DNA of 64,000 nucleotides, taken from the NCBI GenBank assembly GCA_017433725.1, contig JAFRGQ010000082.1, positions 1-64,000 of the forward strand, given 5' to 3'. The translations under genes and the position numbers were made by a program. Positions within the stretch are counted from its first letter, which is position 1. Each line of letters starts with the position of its first letter. Below, piece after piece: positions 52,073 through 61,341 of this stretch. Source of the DNA: Lachnospiraceae bacterium (lineage in GTDB: Bacteria > Bacillota > Clostridia > Lachnospirales > Lachnospiraceae). The notes beneath the pieces were generated by a model that did no database searches, was not told where the DNA came from, and was given only the letters and a program-made list of their open reading frames with translations.

Positions 52073-53593
52073 ATGAAGGATATGTTTTATAAAAAGACCG
52101 TAATTGGGAAGGTTATGCGCTCATTTGCAGTCTCATTCCTTGTCTGCGCACTGGTTCTCGGAAACGCACGGCCAATCTACGCTGCCGAGGCAGCGCCCGA
52201 AGCCGAGGCAACACCCGCACCGGCTGATCCAAGCATAGTCTCGACCAACGGAATTGCGGGATGGCCACAGGCGCGGGATATCTTTTCCGATTCGGCTGTC
52301 CTTATGGATGCGGACACGGGAACGATCCTCTTTGATAAATCCATGGACAGGCAGATGTATCCTGCGTCGGTCACAAAGCTGATGACGATCCTTCTTGCTC
52401 TGGAGAACGGAAACCTTGACGACCCGGTGGCTATGACGGAAACCGGAACGGCTTACTGCGTGGACGGAAGCTCCAACCTCTATACGCAGGTCGGGGAGGT
52501 GTTCACGCTTGAGCAGTTGCTATACGGGACCATGCTCAAATCCGCAAACGATATGGCAACGCAGGTAGGAGAATACATCGGCGGTACGCTCGATAATTTC
52601 ATACAGATGATGAATGACCGGGCTGCGTCTCTCGGATGTACGGGAAGCCATTTTGAAAATGCGTGCGGCATGCCGAATGATGCGCATATGACGACCGCAC
52701 ACGATCTCGCCCTGATCGCCCAACAGGATCTCAAGTATCCGAAGTTCAGAGAAATCGTCAATACGGCTTCATACACCTTGCCGCCGACCAATATGACTTC
52801 GACGGAGCGATCCATGACGAACCACAATGCACTGCTGGTCGTTCCCGAATTTTTCTATCCCGGAATTATCGGAGGAAAGACAGGATACACGGATGCGGCA
52901 CAGTCCTGCCTCAGCAATTTCGCATCGCGGAACGGCATGACGCTGATCGTCATCACACTGCACGCCATGGACGGAAGCTACGCGGCACAGGATAACGTGG
53001 ACCTGCTTGACTACGGTTACAATAACTTTAAACTTGTCGATATCGGCGTTGCGGATTATATTACATCTGGTGGAAAAGTTATCATTCCATCCACGGCAGA
53101 TGTAAAAGACTGTACGGTCGAAGTTGAGGAGTATGAAGACCCGACGACCGGTAAGATGGTCAACTGGGTATATTATTATTCGGGACACAGAGTCGGCAAC
53201 ATTCTGATGACTGCTGAAAACGCCGACGCCTACGAGAAATACCTGCTCAAGGAAAAAGAGAAAGCCGAAAAGAAGGACGATTCAAAAGCGGATAAGAAGA
53301 ATAACAACAAGAATAACAATACGACGAAAACAGACGAGTCTTCGGCAGACTCCGGTAAGAACAGTTCTGTGAGTGACGGGAAGGAGAATGCCGGAACAGA
53401 AAAGAACAACGAAATTCTTCCCGATGAAGTCAAAGCCGAAAAGGATCATGACGGCAATCTGAGAAGTATTCTTAAGAAAATAATTATCGGACTCGTCATC
53501 TTTATAATCGTCTTTGTTGTTGTCATGAGCACTGCTCTGAACATAATCAGGAATAAGAAAAGACGAAGAAAGAAAAGAAAGAGAAGAAAGTAG
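52073..53593 (+). CDS. D-alanyl-D-alanine carboxypeptidase (PBP5-like, S11)
   Basis: The 506-aa protein has a signal peptide (about 1-38, ending PIYAAEA), the S11 motifs SVTK (Ser99), SAN (Ser157) and KTGYT (Lys269), and a C-terminal Lys/Asn/Ser-rich linker. It ends in one membrane helix ([20 protein letters not shown]) and a strongly basic tail ([12 protein letters not shown]). Most PBP5-type enzymes end in an amphipathic anchor, so this true helix plus basic tail is unusual. It trims the terminal D-Ala of wall pentapeptides. Confidence 0.92.
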   Translation: MKDMFYKKTVIGKVMRSFAVSFLVCALVLGNARPIYAAEAAPEAEATPAPADPSIVSTNGIAGWPQARDIFSDSAVLMDADTGTILFDKSMDRQMYPASVTKLMTILLALENGNLDDPVAMTETGTAYCVDGSSNLYTQVGEVFTLEQLLYGTMLKSANDMATQVGEYIGGTLDNFIQMMNDRAASLGCTGSHFENACGMPNDAHMTTAHDLALIAQQDLKYPKFREIVNTASYTLPPTNMTSTERSMTNHNALLVVPEFFYPGIIGGKTGYTDAAQSCLSNFASRNGMTLIVITLHAMDGSYAAQDNVDLLDYGYNNFKLVDIGVADYITSGGKVIIPSTADVKDCTVEVEEYEDPTTGKMVNWVYYYSGHRVGNILMTAENADAYEKYLLKEKEKAEKKDDSKADKKNNNKNNNTTKTDESSADSGKNSSVSDGKENAGTEKNNEILPDEVKAEKDHDGNLRSILKKIIIGLVIFIIVFVVVMSTALNIIRNKKRRRKKRKRRK

Positions 53594-53607
53594 GTGTTAA
53601 GCTGCGT

Positions 53608-55164
53608 ATGCGAGTCTTAATAATTGGCGCCGGTCCGGCCGGTATAACAGCCGGCTATGAACTTAAAAAGAGAGCTCCCGAGACAGATGTTACGATTCTT
53701 GAGGAGAGCGGAAAAGTCGGCGGGATATCAAAGACTGTGAAGTATAAAGGCAATCGGATGGATATCGGCGGGCACAGGTTCTTCTCCAAGGACACGAGAG
53801 TGACTGATTGGTGGGAGAGCATCATGAAGACACAGGGAGCGCCCGCGTATGATTATAAAATGCTCGGAAGAGATTCGACCGTTGTGCCGGGGGGACCGGA
53901 TCCTGAAAAAGAAGACCGGGTCATGCTCATAAGGAACAGAGTATCCCGTATTTATTATCGAAAAAAGTTTTTTGACTATCCTGTCAAAATGAATACCAAT
54001 ACGATCCGTAACATGGGTCTTGCAACGACTGCGGAGGCGGGGGTTTCCTATCTCACCTCTATGGTCAAAAAGCTTCCGGAGGATTCACTGGAGAATTTCT
54101 ACATCAACCGGTTCGGGAAAAAACTGTACTCCATGTTTTTTGAAGGGTATACCGAGAAGCTCTGGGGCAGACATCCGCGTGAAATCTCGGCTGACTGGGG
54201 ATCCCAGCGTGTCAAAGGTCTTTCTATCCTTGCCATCATCCGGGATATGGTCATGAAGATGAAACCCGGCAAAGTTGATGCGAAAAAAGTGGAGACATCT
54301 CTGATCGAGGAGTTTTCCTACCCGAAATACGGACCCGGACAGCTTTGGGAAACGGCCGCATCCGATTTCGAAGCGATGGGCGGCACCATCATAAAGCATG
54401 CCCGCGTATGCGGAATCAGTAATATTGAAGGTCATGTGAACGGTCTTACGTGGATGGATGAGACGGGGCTGACCCATGATGAGCAGTCTGATATTATCAT
54501 CTCATCGATGCCGCTCAAGGATCTTGTCGCGGATATGCGTGATGTACCGGAAGAAATCGCAGCAATCGCGGAAGGACTCCCGTACAGAGATTTTGTTACG
54601 GTAGGTCTGCTGGTGAAAAAACTCAATCTGAAAAATGAGACAGATATACCGACTCTCGGGAATATTGTTCCGGACAACTGGATCTACGTGCAGGATACGG
54701 GCGTGAAACTCGGTCGAATTCAGGTCTTCAATAACTGGTCGCCTTACATGGTTAAAGATCCGGAACATACCGTCTGGATCGGACTTGAATACTTCTGCTC
54801 CGAGGGAGACGAATACTGGTCGATGCCGGGCAGAAAGTGGAAAGCCCTCGGCGTGCGTGAGCTCAAGAAGATGGGCGTCATAACAGGTATAGAAGATGTG
54901 CTTGACGCGCATTGTGAGAGAATCAAAAAAGCTTATCCTGCATATTTTGATACTTACCAGAGAATCGATGAGCTGATTGAATACCTTGATACATATGACA
55001 ATCTTTACTGCATCGGAAGGAACGGGCAGCACAGATACAATAATATGGATCATTCGATGGAAACAGCGTTCCAGACTGTTGACAATATTCTGGCCGGCAG
55101 AAAGGACAGGAGCAATATCTGGAACGTTAACACTGAAAAAGAGTATCATGAGGAAAAATCGTAA
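53608..55164 (+). CDS. FAD-dependent oxidoreductase, UDP-galactopyranose mutase-like
   Basis: The 518-aa protein has [17 protein letters not shown], the second flavin motif [24 protein letters not shown] and the characteristic [24 protein letters not shown], followed by [14 protein letters not shown]. Proteins of this group accompany polysaccharide glycosyltransferases and resemble UDP-galactopyranose mutase and protoporphyrinogen oxidase, but their substrate is not settled. It begins the surface-polysaccharide locus, 14 bp after the carboxypeptidase gene. The GT-C gene follows after 2 bp. Confidence 0.8.
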   Translation: MRVLIIGAGPAGITAGYELKKRAPETDVTILEESGKVGGISKTVKYKGNRMDIGGHRFFSKDTRVTDWWESIMKTQGAPAYDYKMLGRDSTVVPGGPDPEKEDRVMLIRNRVSRIYYRKKFFDYPVKMNTNTIRNMGLATTAEAGVSYLTSMVKKLPEDSLENFYINRFGKKLYSMFFEGYTEKLWGRHPREISADWGSQRVKGLSILAIIRDMVMKMKPGKVDAKKVETSLIEEFSYPKYGPGQLWETAASDFEAMGGTIIKHARVCGISNIEGHVNGLTWMDETGLTHDEQSDIIISSMPLKDLVADMRDVPEEIAAIAEGLPYRDFVTVGLLVKKLNLKNETDIPTLGNIVPDNWIYVQDTGVKLGRIQVFNNWSPYMVKDPEHTVWIGLEYFCSEGDEYWSMPGRKWKALGVRELKKMGVITGIEDVLDAHCERIKKAYPAYFDTYQRIDELIEYLDTYDNLYCIGRNGQHRYNNMDHSMETAFQTVDNILAGRKDRSNIWNVNTEKEYHEEKS

Positions 55165-55166
55165 AA

Positions 55167-56708
55167 ATGGGTAATGCATCGCGTGTTCGAAGCAAACTGC
55201 AGTCTATACGGAATGACCAGGAGGTTATTCCGTATGTTTTGTTTTTTGTAATACTGATTGTTTTTAATTTTATCCTGATGTTCAGACACGAGGCGTGGCG
55301 GGATGAGGCGCAGGCCTGGCTTATGGCGAAAGAGCTGAGCCCTTTATCCCTGCTGAATGAGCTCTCCTACGAGGGACATCCGTTTCTGTGGTTTTACGTC
55401 CTGATGCCGTTTGCTAAGGCCGGACTGCCCTATATTACGCTGAATATTGTAAGCTGCGTGGTTATGACAGCCGTTATGATCCTGATTGCGGTCTTTGCGC
55501 CGTTTGACAGAATTTCCAGGATGCTCCTCGCAGCGAGCCCCTTATGCATTTATGCGTTCTCTGCTATAAGCCGGAGCTACTGTCTGGTTGCACTCCTCAT
55601 GGTCCTCCTTGCTATGGCGGACTATGACCGCTACAGGCATCCGTTCCGGTTCTGTATACTGATCGCTTTGCTCGTTCAGACGCATATTGTCATGATCGGT
55701 ATGTGCTTCGCGTTATGTGCCTGCCACTTCTTCGGCACGATCATACGCTACAGGAAGATGGTGAAGGTGCATCACGAGGATTCGAAGAAGAGTCTCTGGA
55801 CAAATATGGGTGCCCTCGCGATCCCCCTCGCCAGCGCGTTGTTCCTGCTTTATGAGTTCCGTGATGTGGGAAATGCCGCTTCCGTAAATGTGGGCGGAGC
55901 GGTCACTGTCTCAAAGCTGATTACTGAATTCGTCGGTACATCAAAGACCTGCCTGGTACTCCTGTTCACCAACTTCCGCTACGGTACGGTGATATTTATA
56001 GGCCTTTTTGTCCTCGGTGCAGTATTATGTGATTACATACTCCTCAGAGGAGTGTTTGTCTGTGCAGTCACTATGGCTTTCCAGCTTTATGTGTATGCCG
56101 AGATCTGGGGACTCAGCAACTACCGGCATCTTCTGTGGCTTTGGCAGATTTTCTGGTTCATGTGGATCGCTAAGGACTACATTGATGAGAAGGAAGATCA
56201 TTTCCTGCATATTCCGGTAAATATTCTTCTGAGTCTTGCGATTCTCACATCCAGCCTGGCTTCCTCATGGTCACTGATCGATGATATCAAGCTGGATTAT
56301 GACGGGCTGTACACGGATGCACAGAGTGTTGCGGATGCTCTCGAAGCGCTTCCGAAGGATGCGGTGATCTTTGAGGGATCCGGTGAGTTCTGCAACTCAG
56401 TCATTGCGCGTCTGAAAACGAAAAAAGTATATTCCGCTTTCTATGAGCAGGAAGCCGGATTTTGTATCAGGAATTCGACCAGATTTAAGGATCTCGATTA
56501 TTCGGGATTTGAGAATATAGTTAAAAAGATGTTTCCGGATGCGGAAGGCGTGTATGTATTTTTCTCGGACACATCCCCTGAAGGTTTTATGGGCAATATT
56601 AACGGATATCCGAAAGAGTACGAAGAAGTATACGCTACCGCAGTCGACACGATCCGTGACGAAGGATATAAGATTGTCTATATCCCGTTCAAAGCGAAGA
56701 AAAAGTGA
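55167..56708 (+). CDS. GT-C-fold membrane glycosyltransferase-like protein
   Basis: The 513-aa protein has about ten membrane helices. The first extracellular loop carries WRDEAQAWLMAKELS, the acidic motif by which GT-C enzymes using polyprenyl-phosphate sugars are recognised. A soluble C-terminal domain (about 390-513) follows. It probably adds a sugar to a glycan or protein outside the membrane. The donor is unknown. Confidence 0.75.
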   Translation: MGNASRVRSKLQSIRNDQEVIPYVLFFVILIVFNFILMFRHEAWRDEAQAWLMAKELSPLSLLNELSYEGHPFLWFYVLMPFAKAGLPYITLNIVSCVVMTAVMILIAVFAPFDRISRMLLAASPLCIYAFSAISRSYCLVALLMVLLAMADYDRYRHPFRFCILIALLVQTHIVMIGMCFALCACHFFGTIIRYRKMVKVHHEDSKKSLWTNMGALAIPLASALFLLYEFRDVGNAASVNVGGAVTVSKLITEFVGTSKTCLVLLFTNFRYGTVIFIGLFVLGAVLCDYILLRGVFVCAVTMAFQLYVYAEIWGLSNYRHLLWLWQIFWFMWIAKDYIDEKEDHFLHIPVNILLSLAILTSSLASSWSLIDDIKLDYDGLYTDAQSVADALEALPKDAVIFEGSGEFCNSVIARLKTKKVYSAFYEQEAGFCIRNSTRFKDLDYSGFENIVKKMFPDAEGVYVFFSDTSPEGFMGNINGYPKEYEEVYATAVDTIRDEGYKIVYIPFKAKKK

Positions 56709-56732
56709 GCAGAGAGCTGTACGGAGGTTTTT

Positions 56733-57512
56733 ATGAAAGTTGTAATTCTTGCCGGCGGATTCGGTACGAGAATCAGTGAGGAGAGCCATTTAAAGCCGAA
56801 GCCAATGATCGAGATCGGAGACAAGCCGATCCTCTGGCATATTATGAAAATGTATTCATACTACGGCTACAATGAATTTGTCATATGCTGCGGTTACAAG
56901 CAGCACGTGATCAAGGAGTGGTTCGCGGACTATTATCTGCATAACAGCGATATAACATTTGACTTTACCGCCGGTAAAAATGAGATGATCGTCCACAATA
57001 ACACCCTTGAGCCGTGGAAAGTCACTCTGGTCGATACCGGGCTGCGTACCATGACGGGTGGACGTGTAAAAAGGGTCAGGGAATACCTGAATAATGAGAC
57101 GTTCCTGCTCACATACGGTGACGGAGTGGCTGACATCGATGTGCCGCAGCTCGTTGATTTTCACAGAAAAGCCGGAAAAATGGTCACTATCACCTCTGTC
57201 CATCCGAGCGGACGTTTCGGAATCCTTGATATACAGGATGACGGGACAATCACAAGCTTCCGGGAGAAGCGGAAGGAAGAAGGTGGTTGGATCAATGCCG
57301 GCTTCATGGTCGTCGAACCGGACATCTTTGACTTTATTGACGGCGATAATGTCGTTCTCGAGAGATATCCGCTGGAGGAAATTTCCCGCCGCGGACAGAT
57401 GAACGGATATAAGCACCACGGTTTCTGGCAGTGTATGGATACTATGCGCGAGAAGGCGCTTTTGGAAGAGCTCTGGGAGAGCGGAAAGGCACCCTGGAAA
57501 ATATGGGACTGA
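56733..57512 (+). CDS. rfbF: Glucose-1-phosphate cytidylyltransferase
   Basis: The 259-aa protein starts MKVVILAGGFGTRISEES and continues with LKPKPMIEIGDKPILWHIMK, the RfbF signature. It makes CDP-glucose from CTP and glucose 1-phosphate. VTSVHPSGRFG and NAGFMVVEPDIFDFI are also family markers. It overlaps rfbG by 10 bp. Confidence 0.94.
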   Translation: MKVVILAGGFGTRISEESHLKPKPMIEIGDKPILWHIMKMYSYYGYNEFVICCGYKQHVIKEWFADYYLHNSDITFDFTAGKNEMIVHNNTLEPWKVTLVDTGLRTMTGGRVKRVREYLNNETFLLTYGDGVADIDVPQLVDFHRKAGKMVTITSVHPSGRFGILDIQDDGTITSFREKRKEEGGWINAGFMVVEPDIFDFIDGDNVVLERYPLEEISRRGQMNGYKHHGFWQCMDTMREKALLEELWESGKAPWKIWD

Positions 57513-58573
57513 GTTTGGAAGAGTTTTATAAAGGCAGGAGAGTATTTGTGACAGGACATACCGGGTTCAAGGGGAGCTGGCTGTGTCATCTGCTCCTCTA
57601 TCTCGGTGCGGAGGTGACAGGCTATGCGACCATGCCACCGACAGACCCGAGCATATATGAACTCACAGGCTTGTCCGACAGGATACATTCTGTGATCGGA
57701 GACGTAAGAGATGGGGAGAAGCTGAAGAACGCAATGCGCGAAGCTGCTCCGGAGATTGTTCTCCATCTGGCAGCGCAGCCGATCGTGCGCGAGTCTTACA
57801 GAAATCCTGTCTATACCTATGAGACCAATGTCATGGGAACCGTGCATGTCCTTGAGGCAGTTCGGGCTGTGGAATCTGTGCGTTCCTTCCTGAATGTAAC
57901 GACCGATAAAGTCTATCAGAACAATGAATGGGAATGGGGATACCGAGAGACAGATCCCCTTGACGGCTACGATCCGTATTCGAACAGCAAATCCTGTTCT
58001 GAGCTCGTGACCCACAGCTATCAGAAGTCTTTCTTTACGGACGGACGATGCGCCATATCGACAGCTCGTGCCGGCAATGTAATAGGCGGCGGCGACTTTG
58101 CGGCGGACCGCATTATACCGGATTGTGTGCGGGCTGCACTGACGGATCAGGATATCATCGTAAGGAATCCTTTCTCTACGAGGCCTTATCAGCATGTCCT
58201 TGAGCCGCTCTGCGCTTACCTGATGATCGCTATGAGACAGTATGAGGATAGTAGATTCTCCGGCAGCTACAATGTGGGTCCCGATGACCGGGATTGTGTG
58301 ACGACCGGAGAGCTTGCAGATCTTTTCTGCACATCCTGGGGGGAAGGCGTGAGGTGGATCAACAAGTATGACGGAGGACCTCATGAGGCGAATTTCCTCA
58401 AGTTGGACTGTTCCAGAATGAAATCCGTGTTCGGGTGGAAGAGTGTCTGGCGCGTTTCCGAGGCTGTGGAGAGAACCGTTGCATGGAGCCGTGCTTATGC
58501 GGCCGGAGAGGATGTGACGGGGGTGATGGGGCGGCAAATAGGGGAGTATTTGCAGGCTTTTGTTTATAATTGA
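57503..58573 (+). CDS. rfbG: CDP-glucose 4,6-dehydratase
   Basis: The 356-aa SDR enzyme has VFVTGHTGFKGSWL (NAD motif), HLAAQPIVRESYRNP and the catalytic Y-x-x-x-K in DPYSNSKSCSE. It converts CDP-glucose to CDP-4-keto-6-deoxyglucose, the branch point to 3,6-dideoxyhexoses and branched sugars. Start 57503 fits the family; a longer frame from 57431 lies inside rfbF. No rfbH is in view; it may lie beyond the window. Confidence 0.94.
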   Translation: MGLSLEEFYKGRRVFVTGHTGFKGSWLCHLLLYLGAEVTGYATMPPTDPSIYELTGLSDRIHSVIGDVRDGEKLKNAMREAAPEIVLHLAAQPIVRESYRNPVYTYETNVMGTVHVLEAVRAVESVRSFLNVTTDKVYQNNEWEWGYRETDPLDGYDPYSNSKSCSELVTHSYQKSFFTDGRCAISTARAGNVIGGGDFAADRIIPDCVRAALTDQDIIVRNPFSTRPYQHVLEPLCAYLMIAMRQYEDSRFSGSYNVGPDDRDCVTTGELADLFCTSWGEGVRWINKYDGGPHEANFLKLDCSRMKSVFGWKSVWRVSEAVERTVAWSRAYAAGEDVTGVMGRQIGEYLQAFVYN

Positions 58574-58576
58574 TTA

Positions 58577-58708
58577 AAACTTCCCACGGGCAGTTTATCA
58601 TCAGTCTCATCATAAAAAAATGCATCGTCGGGACACTTTCGCCAGGCGACGCCCTCCGATTGCATTTTTAATGATTTCGACAGCAACCAAGCATGAAACG
58701 GGAAGTTT
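58577..58708. repeat. Family A palindromic repeat, copy A3 (short form)
   Basis: Termini AAACTTCCC (58577-58585) and GGGAAGTTT (58700-58708). The interior keeps ATGCATCGTCGGGAC, TTTCGCCAGGCGACGCC and CTCCGATTGCATTTTT, but lacks the 100-130 bp middle segment of copies A1 and A2. It starts 3 bp after the rfbG stop, inside an otherwise co-directional operon. Confidence 0.78.
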
Positions 58709-58739
58709 GAGTAAATAATTCTAACGGAAGGACAGTATC

Positions 58740-60053
58740 ATGGTAATAGATGAGAGAGCACGATGGTTCGGATTCTGGCTCCTTGACCGCAAAAACGGCG
58801 GGGTCATCCGCAAAGCATACGATGAGATCCGCTACGCATACCGGAACGGTACGTCCGTCGCGGAGACGGAGGAGAAGATCGCTAAGCTGATCGACCATGC
58901 CAGAAGGACAACGAAGTTTTACAGCGATATTCCCGAGGGAGCCGGGCTCAGCGACATGCCAATCGTCAATAAGGACACCTACAGGGCTGATTACGATGCG
59001 TTTCTCTCGTCCGAATACCTGAATGAAAAAGGCAGCCGCATAATGTCGACGAGCGGCTCGACCGGAACCCCGCTGCGCATCGTGCAGAATCTGGACAAGG
59101 TTCGCCATGATACAGCGGACGGGATCTTTTTCGGCGCCATGGCAGATTATTATATCGGCATGAAGATGGGATTCATACGGGTATGGGTCCACAATGTCAC
59201 GAAGAGTCCGCTGCGTCTTTTGGCTGAAAATATGATCATGGTCGACAGCTCGGATCTCGGAGAAGAGGCGTTGACGGAGATGCTTGACATGATCCGTAAG
59301 AAGAAGGTCAAATGCCTTCTCGGCTACGCATCCGCTCTTGCAGAGATGAGTCGTTTCATTGAAACTCATGATGTCGATACGTCAAAATTCTCTGTCACGT
59401 CAATCATCCCGATTTCGGAGAGCATGCCGACTGTCGTCAAAGAGAAATTGAAGGAACAGTTCCATTGTCCTGTTCAGCAATGGTACTCCAACGAGGAGAA
59501 CGGTATCATAGGCATCCAGGGCAGGGATAACGATGTCTATTATATCGATTCGGAGAATTTCTATTTCGAAATTCTGAAGCTTGACAGTGATGAACCCGCC
59601 GAGCCCGGTGAACTGGGCAGAATCGTCATTACGGACCTTCGCAATTACGCTATGCCGATCATCCGATATGATAACGGTGATCTTGCAGTTTATAAGAGAG
59701 TTGAAAAGGACGGCAGATTCAAGCTCTATCTGACAGAACTGTACGGAAGGCGGAGCGACACGATTTACGATACGGCGGGCAATGCGCTGACTCCGTTCAT
59801 TATCACGAACAATCTCTGGGACGTGGAGGGTGTGCGCCAGTACAGATTCTTACAGGATACAAAAGATACGTATACGCTTGAGCTGAACGGCGACCCGGAT
59901 GTGATGGATGAGGAGGATATCCTCGGCAGGATCCTTCCCTATTTCGGCGAAGGCGCAAAGATCAATATAGTCTATGTCGATGAGATTCCGGTCCTTAATT
60001 CCGGCAAGAGAAAATATATCGAGAACCGCTGCCCGGAGTATGTAGGCAGGTAG
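58740..60053 (+). CDS. CapK/PaaK-like adenylate-forming enzyme 1
   Basis: The 437-aa protein has the ANL P-loop SGSTGTPLRI, the mid-region LGYASALAEMSRF, YSNEENG and the C-terminal PIIRYDNGD. It resembles phenylacetate-CoA ligase and the CapK proteins of capsule loci. Such enzymes likely activate a carboxylic acid for decoration of a sugar; the substrate is not known. It is clearly paralogous to the gene at 61342: both have NFYFEILKLDSDEPAEPGE-type blocks. GGAAGGA precedes ATG 58740. Confidence 0.82.
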   Translation: MVIDERARWFGFWLLDRKNGGVIRKAYDEIRYAYRNGTSVAETEEKIAKLIDHARRTTKFYSDIPEGAGLSDMPIVNKDTYRADYDAFLSSEYLNEKGSRIMSTSGSTGTPLRIVQNLDKVRHDTADGIFFGAMADYYIGMKMGFIRVWVHNVTKSPLRLLAENMIMVDSSDLGEEALTEMLDMIRKKKVKCLLGYASALAEMSRFIETHDVDTSKFSVTSIIPISESMPTVVKEKLKEQFHCPVQQWYSNEENGIIGIQGRDNDVYYIDSENFYFEILKLDSDEPAEPGELGRIVITDLRNYAMPIIRYDNGDLAVYKRVEKDGRFKLYLTELYGRRSDTIYDTAGNALTPFIITNNLWDVEGVRQYRFLQDTKDTYTLELNGDPDVMDEEDILGRILPYFGEGAKINIVYVDEIPVLNSGKRKYIENRCPEYVGR

Positions 60054-60079
60054 ACGGGCATGTCAGGAGGAGTATTTAC

Positions 60080-61297
60080 TTGAATCCTAATACACAGAAA
60101 AAAGTCATAGCGGGAAATACCGTCTATACGATCGGAGCAGGCCTCCTTATGAACGGAGTCCTGCAGATCATCGTGTATCCTCTCCTCAATCGGCATATGG
60201 GAAGTGAGCCTCTGGGAAATCTCCTGTTCATTATGGGATTGACTGCCATAATTACTCCGTCCATCGGTCAGGCTCTGAATACGAGCCGGCTGGTCGTGAG
60301 GAGAACGGAGCCGGTCAGCAACGGCGACTACAACGCGATGCTCCTCGTTTACGGCTCGATCGGCGCGGTCATAGCACTTCTCATAGCTGCAGCGATGGGA
60401 CAGGGGACGCTGGGAGGCATTTTCGGAGCGGCAGCGACATTTGCATTGATCCTTCTGATGGTCTTCCGCTATTACGGAGACGTCGAGTTTCGACTGAACC
60501 TGAATTACCGGAATTATTTTATTTATTATGCAATTCTGACCGCGGGATATCTGATCGGATTCGGTCTGTATTTTGTCACAGGAATCTGGTATCTGATCTT
60601 TGTCACGGGCGAAGCGATGGCAATCTTCTATCTGGTCCTCAGAGGAACGATATTTAAGAATTTCCTGAAGACCAGCAATGCTTTCCGCGTTGCGGTGACA
60701 CGAGGAACTTTCCTGATATTTTCATACGTCATCACGAACCTGACGCTGAATATCGATCGTCTTGTGCTTAAGATGCTGATCGACGATCTTGCTGTCACGC
60801 AGTATTATGTCGTATCATTGATCGGAAAGACAATGGTGCTTCTTGTGGCACCGATCAACACGATCATAATTTCCTACCTGACGAAGCGGAAGGAGAATCT
60901 GGATAGAAAGCAGTACATGATGTTCGTAGGTGGCGGACTTCTCGTGAGTCTTGTCTTCTTTCTGGGAGCGGAAATCGCAACCCCGCTATTCCTTATGCTT
61001 TTCTACGGAAACCTGTATGAATCGGTGCGCGGTCTCATCACGATTGTCAACGCAAGTCAGATCCTCGGCCTTTTGTCGGCCTACATATTTATCGTGGTTC
61101 TGACGTTCACAGAGGAGAAATGGCAGATGATACTGCAGACGATTCATCTGATTATCATTTCCCTGCTTGTCTTCTTTATGACGCGGGGCGGTGATCTTCA
61201 CGGGTTCTCGATTGCGGTTCTTATGGCAAATACGATCCGCGTTATTACAGTCATCACATTCGGTCTGTTCCGGGTGGGGAAGAGACAGACGGAATAA
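60080..61297 (+). CDS. Wzx-like polysaccharide flippase
   Basis: The 405-aa protein has about eleven or twelve hydrophobic helices and the MATE/Wzx opening TIGAGLLMNGVLQIIVYPLL. It moves undecaprenyl-linked repeat units across the membrane. UUG start at 60080 has AGGAGG 9 nt upstream. It is somewhat short for the family. It is placed between the two CapK-like genes. Confidence 0.85.
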   Translation: MNPNTQKKVIAGNTVYTIGAGLLMNGVLQIIVYPLLNRHMGSEPLGNLLFIMGLTAIITPSIGQALNTSRLVVRRTEPVSNGDYNAMLLVYGSIGAVIALLIAAAMGQGTLGGIFGAAATFALILLMVFRYYGDVEFRLNLNYRNYFIYYAILTAGYLIGFGLYFVTGIWYLIFVTGEAMAIFYLVLRGTIFKNFLKTSNAFRVAVTRGTFLIFSYVITNLTLNIDRLVLKMLIDDLAVTQYYVVSLIGKTMVLLVAPINTIIISYLTKRKENLDRKQYMMFVGGGLLVSLVFFLGAEIATPLFLMLFYGNLYESVRGLITIVNASQILGLLSAYIFIVVLTFTEEKWQMILQTIHLIIISLLVFFMTRGGDLHGFSIAVLMANTIRVITVITFGLFRVGKRQTE

Positions 61298-61341
61298 AAA
61301 TGGTTTGCAGTCGCAAGAACGGCTGCTTTGAAAGGAGTATT

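Noticed and set aside
57161-58537. 458-codon minus-strand frame opposite rfbF/rfbG
   Set aside because: The plus strand encodes two clear enzymes with all motifs; the opposite frame is a codon-bias shadow.
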